Origin: Nonomuraea sp. SYSU D8015
Lineage (GTDB): Bacteria; Actinomycetota; Actinomycetes; Streptosporangiales; Streptosporangiaceae
NCBI RefSeq assembly: GCF_008065375.1
Contig: NZ_VJYI01000007.1
Span: forward strand, 248,001 to 312,000
Direction of reading: 5' to 3'
DNA: 64,000 nt
Shown piece by piece: positions 16,121-26,238 of the stretch. The notes beneath the pieces were generated by a model that was not told the origin of the DNA, did no database searches, and saw only the letters and a program-made list of their open reading frames with translations. Position 1 is the first letter of the stretch. Each line of letters opens with the position of its first letter. The position numbers were made by a program, and so were the translations under genes.

Positions 16121-16223
16121 ATTGCTTTCCTCCGGCACTGTGTGTTTCACGGGATATCAGTGCTTCCCCGAGAGCAATGCCAGAGTAGTCAGGAAAGCTA
16201 CGGTCCGCTACCGCTTTGGTCGA

Positions 16224-19200
16224 TCATGCCCCAGTAGCCTTGAGCGTCTCGAGGCGTTCCCTCAGGGAGCCCGCCTCTGGCGCGCCGAGCCGCTCGAAGA
16301 TCGAGAGCGCCTCTTGCCACTGCCGCTCCGCCGCCTGCCTTCCACGCGTGCACAGGAGGGCCTCGCCCAGCCCCTGACGTGAGCCGGCCTCGAGTAATGG
16401 GTCGGCGACCTCGCGAGCGAGCGCGAGCGACCGCTCGTAGGTCTCCTGGGCGAGGGTGAACTGGCCGATGTACCGCTGGGTGTCGCCGATCTTCTGGAGT
16501 GCGCGTGCCGATTCGTACGGGTCGCCTATGTCCCGGGCAATGGAAAGCGCCTTCTGAAAATGGATCAGCGCCTCGGCGTTGAGGGCCATGTCGAGATATG
16601 TCGACCCGATGTTGCTGAGTGCGTCGGCTTCGTTCCGGCGGTCACCCGTTTCCCGGTAAATCGTCAGCGCCTCGCGGTAGAAATGCAATGCCTCATCCGA
16701 GCGTCCCTCTCGCTGGAGGCAATTCGCAATGTTGTTGAGCGCCACGGCCTCGTTTTGGCGCCACCCCGTCTCGCGCAGAATGGTGAGGGCGTCCCGGAAG
16801 AGCCTGAGCGCGTTGTGATAATCACCGCGGTTGAAATGCAGCTCGCCAAGATTGTTCAGGATCATTGCCTTGGTGGCGACGTCGCCCGTCCCGTTCGCGA
16901 TCTTCAGCGAGCTCTCGAAGGCCGCCACCGCCTCTTCCGCGCGCCCCAGATAGGACAGCGCGATCCCCGAATGCAGCAACGCATTGCCTTCGCCATGCGG
17001 GTCCCCCGCGGCGCGGAACAACGCGAGAGCCCTCTCCGCATATCCCAGCGCCTCCCTGTTGCGCCCAGAGAGCCAGCACACGCGGGCGAGATGATCCATT
17101 GTCTCGGCCTCGCCTCGCCGGTCGCCGAGTGCGCGGAAGACGCCGAGGCCGTTGTTCGCGTGCTCGAAGGCCACGGCGTAGTGGCCGGTGCGGCTTCGCA
17201 CCAGGCTGAGCTCGAGCTCCACCCGCGCTTTCCCCACCTCGTCGTCCATCTCCTGGCAGGCGCGACGCGCGAGATCGTGAATCCGGGCGGCGTCCTCCCA
17301 GTGCGCCGACCGTTCCAGATGCGTCGCGACCACCTGCGACAGCTGAACCACATGTCTGAGAAATCCCTGCTCAGCGGAGTAGTGGACGCACATCAGCAGA
17401 TTGACGCGCTCGGCTCGTAGCCAGTCCGCGGCGGAACGCGGGTCGTCAACGGGCGGTGGGTTGAGGGGCGGATGGGAAATCTCCACGTCGGGGCGGCGCC
17501 TGTGCGGGTAGAGGAGACGATCGGCCCGGTCGGCGGTGTGCAGGTAGAAGTCGAGCAACCGGCGGACGGCTCGACGCGGTTCCTCCGGGGGCTCCTCCTC
17601 GGTGGCGCGTTCTCGCGCGTACGCCCGCAGGAGATCGTGGAAGCGGATCCGCCCGGACTCAGGCTCTTCCACCAGATGCCGGTCTATCAGCTCTTCCAAC
17701 GCGCGTTCGGCCCGAGCCAGATCGCACCCGATCAGCGCGGCCGCGGCACCGACGGTCAGGTCGGTGCCGACGTGCAGGCCCAGGCGGCGGAACGCCTCCC
17801 GTCGTTCGTGGGACAGTTCCCGGTACGACAGGTCGAACGCGGTGACGAGGTCGCTGTCGCCGGCGTACATCTCGGCCAGCCGGCCCTTGGAGCGCGACAG
17901 CTTCGCCACGAGGTCTCCGACACCCCGCGCCGGCCGGTGGCGGAGCTTGTTCGCCATGATGGTGACCGCGAGCGGCAGGCATCCGCAGAGACGTACGAGC
18001 CGGTTGACGTCGCCGGCGTCGAGTTGCCGCTCCTGACCGACGATCCGGCGGAAGAGCAAGGCCGCCTCAGCCGGCACGAGAGCATCCAACGAGAGCGGTC
18101 GCGCTCCCTCCAGTCCGGCCAGCCGCCGCCGACTCGTGATCAGGACCAGGCATCCGGGTCCCCCGGGAAGGAACGGCCTCACCTGATCGGCGCTGGCCGC
18201 GTCGTCGAGCACGATCAACATCCGTCGGCCGGCAAGCCGCGCCCGCCACAGCGCCGCACGCGGCTCCAGCGCCTCGGGAATGCGCTGTGGTTCCTCTCCC
18301 AGCAGCCGTAACAGGATTTCAAGACCTTCCGCGGGGTCGATCGGCGGCTGGTGGGGATCGTGCGCCCGAAGATGCAGGTACCACCGCCCGTCCGGGTACC
18401 GGTCCGCCAGTTTGTGCGCCATGTGGACGGCGAGCGCCGTCTTGCCGACGCCGGCCATCCCGTCAATGGCCTCGATCACGGCCGTCGTGGGGGAGCGATC
18501 TGCTTCTGTGTACAAGTGGTTCAGCTCCGCCTCCCGGCCGGTGAAGTCCGGGATGTCACGAGGCAGATTGCCGGCGAGCAGCCCACCGGGGGCGCGGGGG
18601 CGTGCGGGTGGCGTGGCCAGATCCCGATCGCCGTGCAGTATGCGATCGTAGGTGCCGCGGAGGGAGGGCCCTGGCTCCGCTCCCAGTTCTTCGACGAGTC
18701 GATGACTGGCCCGGTGGTAGGCCTCCAGCGCCTCCCCCTGGCGTCCGCAGCGATAGAGGGCCACCATCAAATTCTCGACGAACGACTCGTCGTAGGGATA
18801 TTGGTCGACGAGTCCGTACAACTCTCCGACGAGGTCGGCGTGGCGACCCTCGTCGAGCTCCAGCGTCAGGCGCATGCCGATGGCCGCGCGATGCTCGCTT
18901 TCCAGACTGGTCCGGAACTTCGCCGCCCATTCCCCCGACAACCCGGAAAGCGGATCGCCTCGCCACAGGCTCTCGGCTTCTCGCAGCAGGCGTAGGGCGT
19001 CGTGCGGATTGCCGCTGTCCGCGATGGCCCGTGCCTGGGCGTTCAGCCGTCGAAAACGGTGGAGGTCGACTGTTTGGGGATCGACCTCCAGCACGTATGC
19101 GCCGGAGCGGGAACTCAGCCGTGCCGAGGTGTCGCCGAGCCGTCGATTAAGGCGGCCGCGTAGGCGTGCGACATAGCTGTGGACGCTCTCGCGCGCCTTT

Positions 19201-19367
19201 GACGGCGGCGCGTCGCCCCAGATCCGGCCGATCAGGGCATTGATGGGCACGGGCTGTCCGGGGGTCAGGAGCAGGATGGCCAGAACATAGCGTTCTTTGG
19301 CCGATCCGAGCTCACACGCCTCTCCGTCGGCCCACAACTCCACGGAGCCGAGTATTCGGAACTCCAT
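16224..19367 (-). CDS. SARP/AfsR-type regulator with NB-ARC and TPR domains
   Basis: This is a 1047-aa multidomain regulator. Residues 1-95 are the OmpR-like DNA-binding domain (MEFRILGSVELW, LGSAKERYVLAILLL), and 100-245 are the bacterial transcriptional activation domain (VDLHRFRRLNAQARA, GRQGEALEAYHRASHRLVEELGAEPGP). The NB-ARC ATPase has Walker A GMAGVGKT (303-310) and Walker B LIVLDD (384-389), and ends near RIRFHDLLRAYARERA. At least seven TPRs follow from about residue 690. Such proteins switch on nearby genes when ATP and ligand are bound. The ATG at 19367 matches the family's first residues. The neighbouring glycosyltransferase-like/PfkB pair and the NLR gene are plausible targets; this is inference. 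Confidence 0.92.
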   Translation of the reverse strand: MEFRILGSVELWADGEACELGSAKERYVLAILLLTPGQPVPINALIGRIWGDAPPSKARESVHSYVARLRGRLNRRLGDTSARLSSRSGAYVLEVDPQTVDLHRFRRLNAQARAIADSGNPHDALRLLREAESLWRGDPLSGLSGEWAAKFRTSLESEHRAAIGMRLTLELDEGRHADLVGELYGLVDQYPYDESFVENLMVALYRCGRQGEALEAYHRASHRLVEELGAEPGPSLRGTYDRILHGDRDLATPPARPRAPGGLLAGNLPRDIPDFTGREAELNHLYTEADRSPTTAVIEAIDGMAGVGKTALAVHMAHKLADRYPDGRWYLHLRAHDPHQPPIDPAEGLEILLRLLGEEPQRIPEALEPRAALWRARLAGRRMLIVLDDAASADQVRPFLPGGPGCLVLITSRRRLAGLEGARPLSLDALVPAEAALLFRRIVGQERQLDAGDVNRLVRLCGCLPLAVTIMANKLRHRPARGVGDLVAKLSRSKGRLAEMYAGDSDLVTAFDLSYRELSHERREAFRRLGLHVGTDLTVGAAAALIGCDLARAERALEELIDRHLVEEPESGRIRFHDLLRAYARERATEEEPPEEPRRAVRRLLDFYLHTADRADRLLYPHRRRPDVEISHPPLNPPPVDDPRSAADWLRAERVNLLMCVHYSAEQGFLRHVVQLSQVVATHLERSAHWEDAARIHDLARRACQEMDDEVGKARVELELSLVRSRTGHYAVAFEHANNGLGVFRALGDRRGEAETMDHLARVCWLSGRNREALGYAERALALFRAAGDPHGEGNALLHSGIALSYLGRAEEAVAAFESSLKIANGTGDVATKAMILNNLGELHFNRGDYHNALRLFRDALTILRETGWRQNEAVALNNIANCLQREGRSDEALHFYREALTIYRETGDRRNEADALSNIGSTYLDMALNAEALIHFQKALSIARDIGDPYESARALQKIGDTQRYIGQFTLAQETYERSLALAREVADPLLEAGSRQGLGEALLCTRGRQAAERQWQEALSIFERLGAPEAGSLRERLETLKATGA

Positions 19368-19591
19368 GAATGTCCTTCCCGTGACCAAAGGACCCCCGCC
19401 GACAGTTTCCCGCAGACCCGGTAAGTGGTCCATACGCGGCGTACTCTCTGACTCTGCTGCTTCACGGTTGTTGCAAGGTTTTGTCCAGGCAAGTCGCGGA
19501 CTCTCGGATTGAGCATTGAAACGGGGATTACGGCCGGGTGAAACGGCGATGCGAAACCGTGCCGTATGTGAAAGGGGGGTTCGAAAGTCCG

Positions 19592-20806
19592 ATGTCCTGT
19601 TCAGAGGGGTACCGCGTGCCGGTAGGGCCGGATGCGCCGCGCTGGGTGACGTGCCGGATTCGGCGAACCGTGCTCGTGATCGTCCACACGGTCACGTCCG
19701 GCCAGCGTCTCCTGGACGTCGTCCGCCTTCTCGCCACCGACCTTCGCGTCCAAGTGGTCTTCACGATGGGCCCTGATGTCTTCAACAACGGGGTCGGCGA
19801 GTTCCTCGAGCGCATCGGCGGGGTGGTAATGCCTTGGCATCTGGCCGTCCGCCAGCGCTTCGACCTCGCCGTCTGCGCCGCCTACGGGGGAATCGAGGAC
19901 GTCCACGCGCCGCTCCTAGTCGTGCCCCATGGCGCCGGTTACAACAAACTCGTCAGTCGTCGGCTCGCCGGTGGCGCGATGGCGGCTCGGGGCGTGTACG
20001 GGCTGAGCACTCAGGAGCTGATCCGGGACGGCATGGTGATTCCGTCGGCCATCGTGCTCGCCCACGATGCGGAACGCCGGCGGCTGGCGCGCAGCTGTCC
20101 GGAAGCCGTGGCGGTCGCCGAAATCGTCGGCGACGCCTCTCATGATCGGCTGGTTGCCAGCGCGCATGAGCGCCGCGCCTATCGCCGGGCCCTGCGCGTC
20201 CCGGACGATCGCGAGCTCGTGCTGGTGACTTCCACCTGGGGAACACGGTCCCTCTTCGGCCGGCATGCGGGGCTGCTCCAGCGGATGCTGGCCGAACTGC
20301 CTCGCGACCGTTACCGCGTGGCCGCTCTCTTCCATCCGAACATCTGGTTCGGCCACGGCGTCTGGCAGATCCGCACCTGGCTGGCCGACTGCCTGCACAA
20401 TGAGCTCGCGCTGATACCGCCGGAGGCGGACTGGCGCGGTGCGCTCGTCGCCGCTGACCACGTGGTGGGCGACCACGGTTCCATCGCGGTGTACGCGGCG
20501 GTTTGCGGTGCCTCCGTCCTGCTGGTGGGCGATGCGGCAGACGAAGTGGACCCGGAGTCCGCCGGGGGACTGTTGGCCTCCGCAGGCCCTTGGCTGCGAT
20601 CCGATCTGCCATTGGCCGCCCAACTGCGCGAAGCCGCCGCCCACAACCACCCAGGACGGCATGCCGCGGTCGTGGCCCGCCTCACCTCGGCCCCGGGCCG
20701 TTTCAACCTGAACATGCGACGCCTGATGTACCGCCTCATGCGGTTGCCGCAACCGCTCACGCTTCCGCGTGCCGACCCGGTCCCACCGCCCTATCTGACC
20801 GACTAG
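19592..20806 (+). CDS. Glycosyltransferase/glycerophosphotransferase-like protein
   Basis: This 404-aa soluble protein looks like a GT-B-fold transferase. The N-terminal half carries VLVIVHTVTSGQRLLDVVRLL and LLVVPHGAGYNKL. The second half has LVLVTSTWGTRSLFGRH and then VVGDHGSIAVYAAVCGASVLL, comparable to the donor-binding region of CDP-glycerol glycerophosphotransferases. The exact reaction is not known. The ATG at 19592 is supported by alignment with the broken copy at 13607, which begins at the same point (RVPIGAEAG versus RVPVGPDAP). A PfkB kinase gene follows 28 nt later, so the two form an operon divergent from the SARP regulator. Confidence 0.65.
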   Translation: MSCSEGYRVPVGPDAPRWVTCRIRRTVLVIVHTVTSGQRLLDVVRLLATDLRVQVVFTMGPDVFNNGVGEFLERIGGVVMPWHLAVRQRFDLAVCAAYGGIEDVHAPLLVVPHGAGYNKLVSRRLAGGAMAARGVYGLSTQELIRDGMVIPSAIVLAHDAERRRLARSCPEAVAVAEIVGDASHDRLVASAHERRAYRRALRVPDDRELVLVTSTWGTRSLFGRHAGLLQRMLAELPRDRYRVAALFHPNIWFGHGVWQIRTWLADCLHNELALIPPEADWRGALVAADHVVGDHGSIAVYAAVCGASVLLVGDAADEVDPESAGGLLASAGPWLRSDLPLAAQLREAAAHNHPGRHAAVVARLTSAPGRFNLNMRRLMYRLMRLPQPLTLPRADPVPPPYLTD

Positions 20807-20834
20807 TTCTGACCGATGCCTTCGAGGAGAAGAG

Positions 20835-21773
20835 ATGGGCAGCAAAATCGTCGTAGCCGGTGTCACCAGTCTGTACATGGCCATGCCGGTGGCGGGATTC
20901 CCGCTGCCGTACACGCCGCTGCAGTTTCCCGACTGGATGAGGGCGGAAGTCTCCGGGGCCGCCTGCCATATCGCCGACACCCTTCACGCCCTCGGCGACC
21001 AGGCTCGCCTGTGCACCTTCGTGGGCCGGGACATCGCAGGAGAGGCGATCACCGCGTCGCTGCGATCACGAGGCCTGTTGGGCCCCGGGGTGGTGAGCAC
21101 GCCTTGCTCCTCGCTAGGCGTGGTACTCGTGGCTCCGAACGGACGGCGCTCCGGCCATCCCTACGTCGCAGCTGTCAACGCCGTCGAGTATCCCGTCGAG
21201 GTGTTCCGCCGCCTGGTCCATGGCGCCGATCTGACCGTACTCACCAACACGGCGTTCGTCCGGCCCTTGCTGAGGCACGCGCGCGAGCAGAGCGTGCCGA
21301 TCGCTGTCGACGTCCATCTGATCACGGATGTCGACGACGCGTACAACCGACCTTGGCTGGAGGTCGCTGACATCATCTTCTGCAGTCACGAACGCCTGAC
21401 CTGCCCGCCACGACAGTGGGTGGCGAAAATCTTCGCACGCTATCCGGGATGTGCGATCGCGGCCGTCGGCCTCGGCGGGCGAGGCTGCCTCATGGGATTG
21501 GCCGACGGCACCCTGGTCGAGGCCTCGGCCGTCGCGCCGCGTGGTGTGGTCAGCACGGCGGGAGCAGGAGACGCGCTCTTCGCGTCGTTCATCCACGGCT
21601 GGCTCGCCACCCAGAACCCCGTGTGGGCGCTTGAGGACGCCGTGTTGCACGCGGGGTGGAAAGTGGGCGACAGCTTTCCCGGCGCCGCCTCGCTCACAGA
21701 AGCAGAGCTGTCTCGGCTGCGAGAGAGCCACCCCGTCCCCACGGTCCTCGACCGCTGGGACACCACCGGGTGA
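20835..21773 (+). CDS. PfkB-family carbohydrate kinase
   Basis: This is a 312-aa ribokinase-like kinase. The N-terminal glycine pair region is VSGAACHIADTLHALGDQARLCTFVGRDIAGE. The C-terminal signature is STAGAGDALFASFIHG, in which the GAGD aspartate is the catalytic base. The usual DTxGAGD has Ser instead of the first Asp. The ATG has GAGGAGAAG upstream. It directly follows the glycosyltransferase-like gene, which suggests phosphorylation of a sugar or nucleoside that the partner makes or uses. The substrate is not predictable. Confidence 0.85.
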   Translation: MGSKIVVAGVTSLYMAMPVAGFPLPYTPLQFPDWMRAEVSGAACHIADTLHALGDQARLCTFVGRDIAGEAITASLRSRGLLGPGVVSTPCSSLGVVLVAPNGRRSGHPYVAAVNAVEYPVEVFRRLVHGADLTVLTNTAFVRPLLRHAREQSVPIAVDVHLITDVDDAYNRPWLEVADIIFCSHERLTCPPRQWVAKIFARYPGCAIAAVGLGGRGCLMGLADGTLVEASAVAPRGVVSTAGAGDALFASFIHGWLATQNPVWALEDAVLHAGWKVGDSFPGAASLTEAELSRLRESHPVPTVLDRWDTTG

Positions 21774-21808
21774 CCCCGCTCGCGTGCCGGCCGGCATGGA
21801 CGCCTGTC

Positions 21809-22987
21809 TCATCTGAGCGCGTCCACCGGCTCCATCCCGGCCGCGCGCAGCGCGGGGTAGAGCCCGGCCAGCAGGCCGACCACGGCGCCCGCGACGGGCG
21901 CGGCGATGGCCAGGCGCACGTCGAGCAGCGGCGTCCACTGCTTGGCCGCCGACACGGCGACGATCGTGACCACGCCCAGGCTGGCGCCGATCGCGCCGCC
22001 GGTCAGCCCGATCAGCGTGGACTCCAGCAGGAACTGTGCCGCGATGTGCCGCCTGGCCGCGCCGAGCGAGCGGCGCAGGCCGATCTCGGCGACGCGCTCC
22101 ATCACGGTGACGAGCGTGACGTTCGCGATGCCGACCGCGCCGACGATCAGCGAGACCAGGCCGAGGATGAGGAACAACGCGTTGACGTCCTCCTGCGCCT
22201 GGTCGCGTGCTCTGGTCGGGCCGGGCGGCGCGATCACCTGCAGCATGTCGGCGTTGGCCGGGCTGAGCGCGTCCGGGGCCTGCCGGGCGATCAGCCCGGT
22301 GGCGCCCAGGCCGGTGTTGACCAGCACCCGGGTGACGTCACGCAGCCCGAACCGCCGCCCCACGGTCGGCGGCACGATCACGGCGGTGCTCAGGTTCCGC
22401 TCGCGGCGCAGGTCGCCGAGGATGCCGATCACGGTGTACGCGTGCTCGCCGATGAAGATCGCCGGCGCCCGGTCGAGCCGGGTGATGCCGAGCATCTTGG
22501 CCGCCTGGTCGCCGATCACCGCCACCCGGTCGCGCCGCCGGATGTGCCCGTCGTCGTAGAACCTGCCCTGCACGATCCTGCCGCGCGCCGCCTCCGGCAG
22601 CCCGGTCGTGGCGGCCAGCACGGTCAGGGTCTGCGTGGTGACCCGGGTCGGGTCCACGATGTCGTTGGAGCGCACGTACAGGTTGTCCGCGTCGTCCGAC
22701 TCGGACACCGCGGCCGCGGACTCGACGCCGCGCAGCCTGGTCAGCCGGTCGATCGCGGTCCACTCCACCAGCGGCGCGTTCTCCGACTCCGGCACCTCCA
22801 CCGTGATGGCGGTGGCCACCAATTCGTCGAAGCGGCCGACGATCTGGTTGCCCGCCGTGGCCGCCACGCCCAGCGTCACGACCAGCGTGGTGATGCCGAG
22901 CACGGTGCCGAGCGTGGTGAGCGCCGCGCGCACGGGCCGGGCGAGGAGTCCGGCGAGCGCTTCGCCGGCCAGGTCGCGAAGGTCCAT
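21809..22987 (-). CDS. MacB-like ABC transporter permease
   Basis: This is a 392-aa permease of the MacB/FtsX type. One membrane helix lies near residues 18-42 (RAALTTLGTVLGITTLVVTLGV), followed by a large extracytoplasmic domain of about 220 residues. Three further helices sit at about 270-385, with the conserved cytosolic stretch VMERVAEIGLRRSLGAARRHIAAQFLLES. Its ATG abuts the stop of the ATPase gene. With the adaptor and two lipoproteins upstream it forms a tripartite exporter adapted to a Gram-positive envelope. The cargo is unknown. Confidence 0.92.
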   Translation of the reverse strand: MDLRDLAGEALAGLLARPVRAALTTLGTVLGITTLVVTLGVAATAGNQIVGRFDELVATAITVEVPESENAPLVEWTAIDRLTRLRGVESAAAVSESDDADNLYVRSNDIVDPTRVTTQTLTVLAATTGLPEAARGRIVQGRFYDDGHIRRRDRVAVIGDQAAKMLGITRLDRAPAIFIGEHAYTVIGILGDLRRERNLSTAVIVPPTVGRRFGLRDVTRVLVNTGLGATGLIARQAPDALSPANADMLQVIAPPGPTRARDQAQEDVNALFLILGLVSLIVGAVGIANVTLVTVMERVAEIGLRRSLGAARRHIAAQFLLESTLIGLTGGAIGASLGVVTIVAVSAAKQWTPLLDVRLAIAAPVAGAVVGLLAGLYPALRAAGMEPVDALR

Positions 22988-23654
<667 letters not shown>

Positions 23655-23662
<8 letters not shown>

Positions 23663-25358
23663 TTCCGACCACCACCCGGTCGCCCTCCTTGAGCGCGCCG
23701 GTGACCTGGACGTTCCCGTCGGCGGTCAGGCCGGTGCGGACCTCGACGTCCCTGGTCCGGTCGGGGGCGTACTCGACGCGCACCCGCGCCCTGCCGTCCG
23801 CGCCGGTGATCACGGCGGCCACCGGCACCACGAGCACGGGCTCCTCGGTCGCCCCGACCGTCACCCGCGCCGTGACGGCTTCTCCCGCCCGCAGGCCCTT
23901 GGCCGCGGCGGGCGTGAGCAGGACCGGCTGCGCGCCGTTCGCGGGCTCCTCGGCGCCGGGCACCTTGGCCTCCGCGCCGACCGCGGTGAGCGTCGCGGGG
24001 TGCGTCCTGCCGGTGTCGAGCTCGATCTCCGCTTTCATGCCGGCGCGCAGCAGCTCCGACTCGGCCGCGTCGACCGCTCCCGTCACCATGAACGCGGAGC
24101 TCGTCACGGTGGCGACCTCGGCCTCGATCTGCTGTCCTGCCCGCACCGAGCTCTTGTGCACCCGGGCCGGCAGCTTCGGCAGGAACACCAGCTCGCCGGG
24201 CGGGATGGAGGTCCCGTACGTGCGGGCGTACTCGGCCAGCATCTCCTTGGCCGCCGCCACGTCCTTCTTGGCGTTGGCCACCTTGAGCCTGGTGGGGGAG
24301 AGCTGCCTGGCCTGGCGCAGCTGCTGCTGGGCGCCGGCCAGCGCCTCGCGCGCGGTGCGCAGGCCCTTGCGCAGCTCCGCCAGCCTGGTCTCGCGGGCCT
24401 GCCCGGCCTCTTCCATGACCCGGGCCCTGGCTTCGCGGGCCGCCGCCAGGTCCGCCTCGGCGTTGGCCACGCGCATCTCCAGCAGGCTTGTGTCGGCGGC
24501 TGGGGAGGTGGTGGGCGCGGGGGCGCCGGTGGGCTGGTTCCTCGCGGCGTTGAGCGCCTGCTCGGCCTCGGCCAGCTTCTCCTCCGCCGCCCGCACCGCC
24601 GCGTCGGCCGCCGCCAGCTTGTTCTCCTCCTCGGGCGTCAGCCGCCGCGACCCGGCCTGCGCCAGCGCCTTCTTCGCCGCCGCCAGGTCGGCCTCGGCGT
24701 TGCGGACCTTGAGCTTCAGCGGGAGCACGTCACGCCCCTGGTCGAGGGCCTTCTGCTCGGTCGCGAGCGTCTCCTGGGCCGTCTGCACGGCCTTGCGCAG
24801 CGTGTCGTACGTCTGCCGGTCGGTCAGCGTGGGCTGCTGGGCCTCGTAGCCCTTGGCCGCGTACATCCTGGTGACGGCGGCGATCGTGGCCCGGTCGAAC
24901 ACGCCGGAGCGCGGCGCGCCGTAGCCGAGCCTGCGGAGAGCGCGTTGCAGCTGCTCGACGTCGTCACCCTCGGCGCCGGGGGCGATCGTGCGGTGCATCG
25001 GCACCGAGCCGCGCAGCGCGAACACGGGACGGCCGTTGACCTCCATCAGCACCGCGCCTTCCCGCAGCCGGCCCTTGCGCGGCGGCCGGGTGGCGCGCTG
25101 CAGCTCGGAGGAGCCGCCGACCGCGCCGGCGAGGGTGACGGGCAGCGGCGAGCCGTACTCCAGCGTGCCGCTGACCACGACCGTGCTGGCCAGCTTGCGG
25201 CGCTCGACGGCGGCGGTGATGAGCGAGGGCCTCGGCGCGGCGCGGCGGGCCGCCTCGTCGGCGGGGGAGCGCAGCCTGGTGCTCAGCGCCCAGCCGAGTG
25301 CGGCGATGACCACGACCCCGGTGAGGACGCCGGCGAGGAGTTTGCGGGGGGACCTCAT
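23655..25358 (-). CDS. HlyD/MacA-type adaptor with peptidoglycan-binding domain
   Basis: This is a 567-aa adaptor. One N-terminal membrane helix (LLAGVLTGVVVIAALGWAL) is followed by a PG_binding_1 module (DDVEQLQRALRRLGYGAPRSGVFD) and then a long coiled coil of about 200 residues with repeated A/E-rich heptads (NAEADLAAAKKALAQA, NAEADLAAAREARARV). The last 150 residues form the beta-barrel and membrane-proximal domains (RAGMKAEIELD, VLVVPVAAVITGADGRARV). It would link the ABC permease to the cell wall. The ATG at 25358 starts just before the membrane helix. It is in the same operon as the lipoproteins and ABC genes. Confidence 0.9.
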
Positions 25359-25365
25359 GGCGTCG

Positions 25366-26238
25366 TCACATGCCGAACTGGTCGTTGACCTGCTTCTGGA
25401 TCGCCGACTCCTTCGGCATGTAGGCGGCGTAGAAGTCCTTGCCGCACTCCAGGTCGTCGAGGGCCGCCTCGACCTCCTTCTGCAGGTACGGTCTGGCCTG
25501 CTCGGGAGTGAGGTTCGGCGCGACGTACATCGGGATCTCGTCCTCGTTCGCCGGAGGTGTGACGTCGGGCACGTCGTCGAACTGCTCACGGCCCAGCTTG
25601 TCCTCCTGGACGAGGAACTCCTTCTGGCCGCGGCCGGACATGGCCGCCGGCGTGGTGTCGGCGATGGAGTAGCCCTTGCCCTTGAGGCACGTGGCCATGG
25701 CGGAGGCCAGCTCCACCAGCGTGGGATCGGTGTTGAGCGTGCCGTCGACGGCCTTCCTGGCGGCTTTGTTCCGCAGGGTGTAGTAGTCCCGGTCGGACTT
25801 CACCTCCAAGCCCAGCACCTGCTTGATGGACGTGCTCGTGCAGGCGTCCAACGCCTTCCGGTAGGCCCCCATCTGGGCTGAGGAGAGCGAGGACTGGATC
25901 TTCCCGTTGGGGTTGCTCACCGGATCGGCGCCCCGGCTGGCCGCTTGGGGGTAGACGTGCCGGGAGAACACCCCAAACCCATGTTTTTCCCGATATTTCT
26001 GCATGGCCTGGTAGTCGCCGGCCGCGCGCTTGTCGTCCTGGTCCGTGCCCTTGAACTCCTGCACGAACGCGACGTATTCGAAGCCCTTCTGCTTCATGCA
26101 GTCGGCCTTGGCCGCTTCGAGCTGATGCCTCTTGTCCTGGGACGGGCTCGGCGAGGGGGCGGCGCTCTCGGCGGCGCCCCCGCAGCCGGAGATCGCGGCG
26201 GCCGCCGCCACGGCCAGGAACGTGCTCCCGACCCTCAT
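25366..26238 (-). CDS. Lipoprotein of the exporter operon (paralogue 1)
   Basis: This is a 290-aa lipoprotein. A signal peptide ends in the lipobox ISGC (AAAAAISGCGG), followed by a Ser/Pro linker. The body contains DCMKQKGFEYVAFV, a central CLKGKGY block and the C-terminal DDLECGKDFYAAYMPKE segment. All of these recur in the gene upstream, so the two are tandem duplicates. Conserved cysteines (DCMKQKG, ACTS, TCLKGKG, LECGKD) suggest two disulfides outside the membrane. The ATG overlaps the stop of the upstream lipoprotein (ATGA). It probably works with the MacAB-like exporter. Confidence 0.82.
   Translation of the reverse strand: MRVGSTFLAVAAAAAISGCGGAAESAAPSPSPSQDKRHQLEAAKADCMKQKGFEYVAFVQEFKGTDQDDKRAAGDYQAMQKYREKHGFGVFSRHVYPQAASRGADPVSNPNGKIQSSLSSAQMGAYRKALDACTSTSIKQVLGLEVKSDRDYYTLRNKAARKAVDGTLNTDPTLVELASAMATCLKGKGYSIADTTPAAMSGRGQKEFLVQEDKLGREQFDDVPDVTPPANEDEIPMYVAPNLTPEQARPYLQKEVEAALDDLECGKDFYAAYMPKESAIQKQVNDQFGM

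Noticed and set aside
16052..16237. Plus-strand ORF of 61 codons with His-rich start (AHHHMGHKAHHH)
   Set aside because: The His codons are the complement of the ATG repeats of the minus-strand ORF, which has a far better ribosome binding site. The rest of the plus-strand frame has no character.
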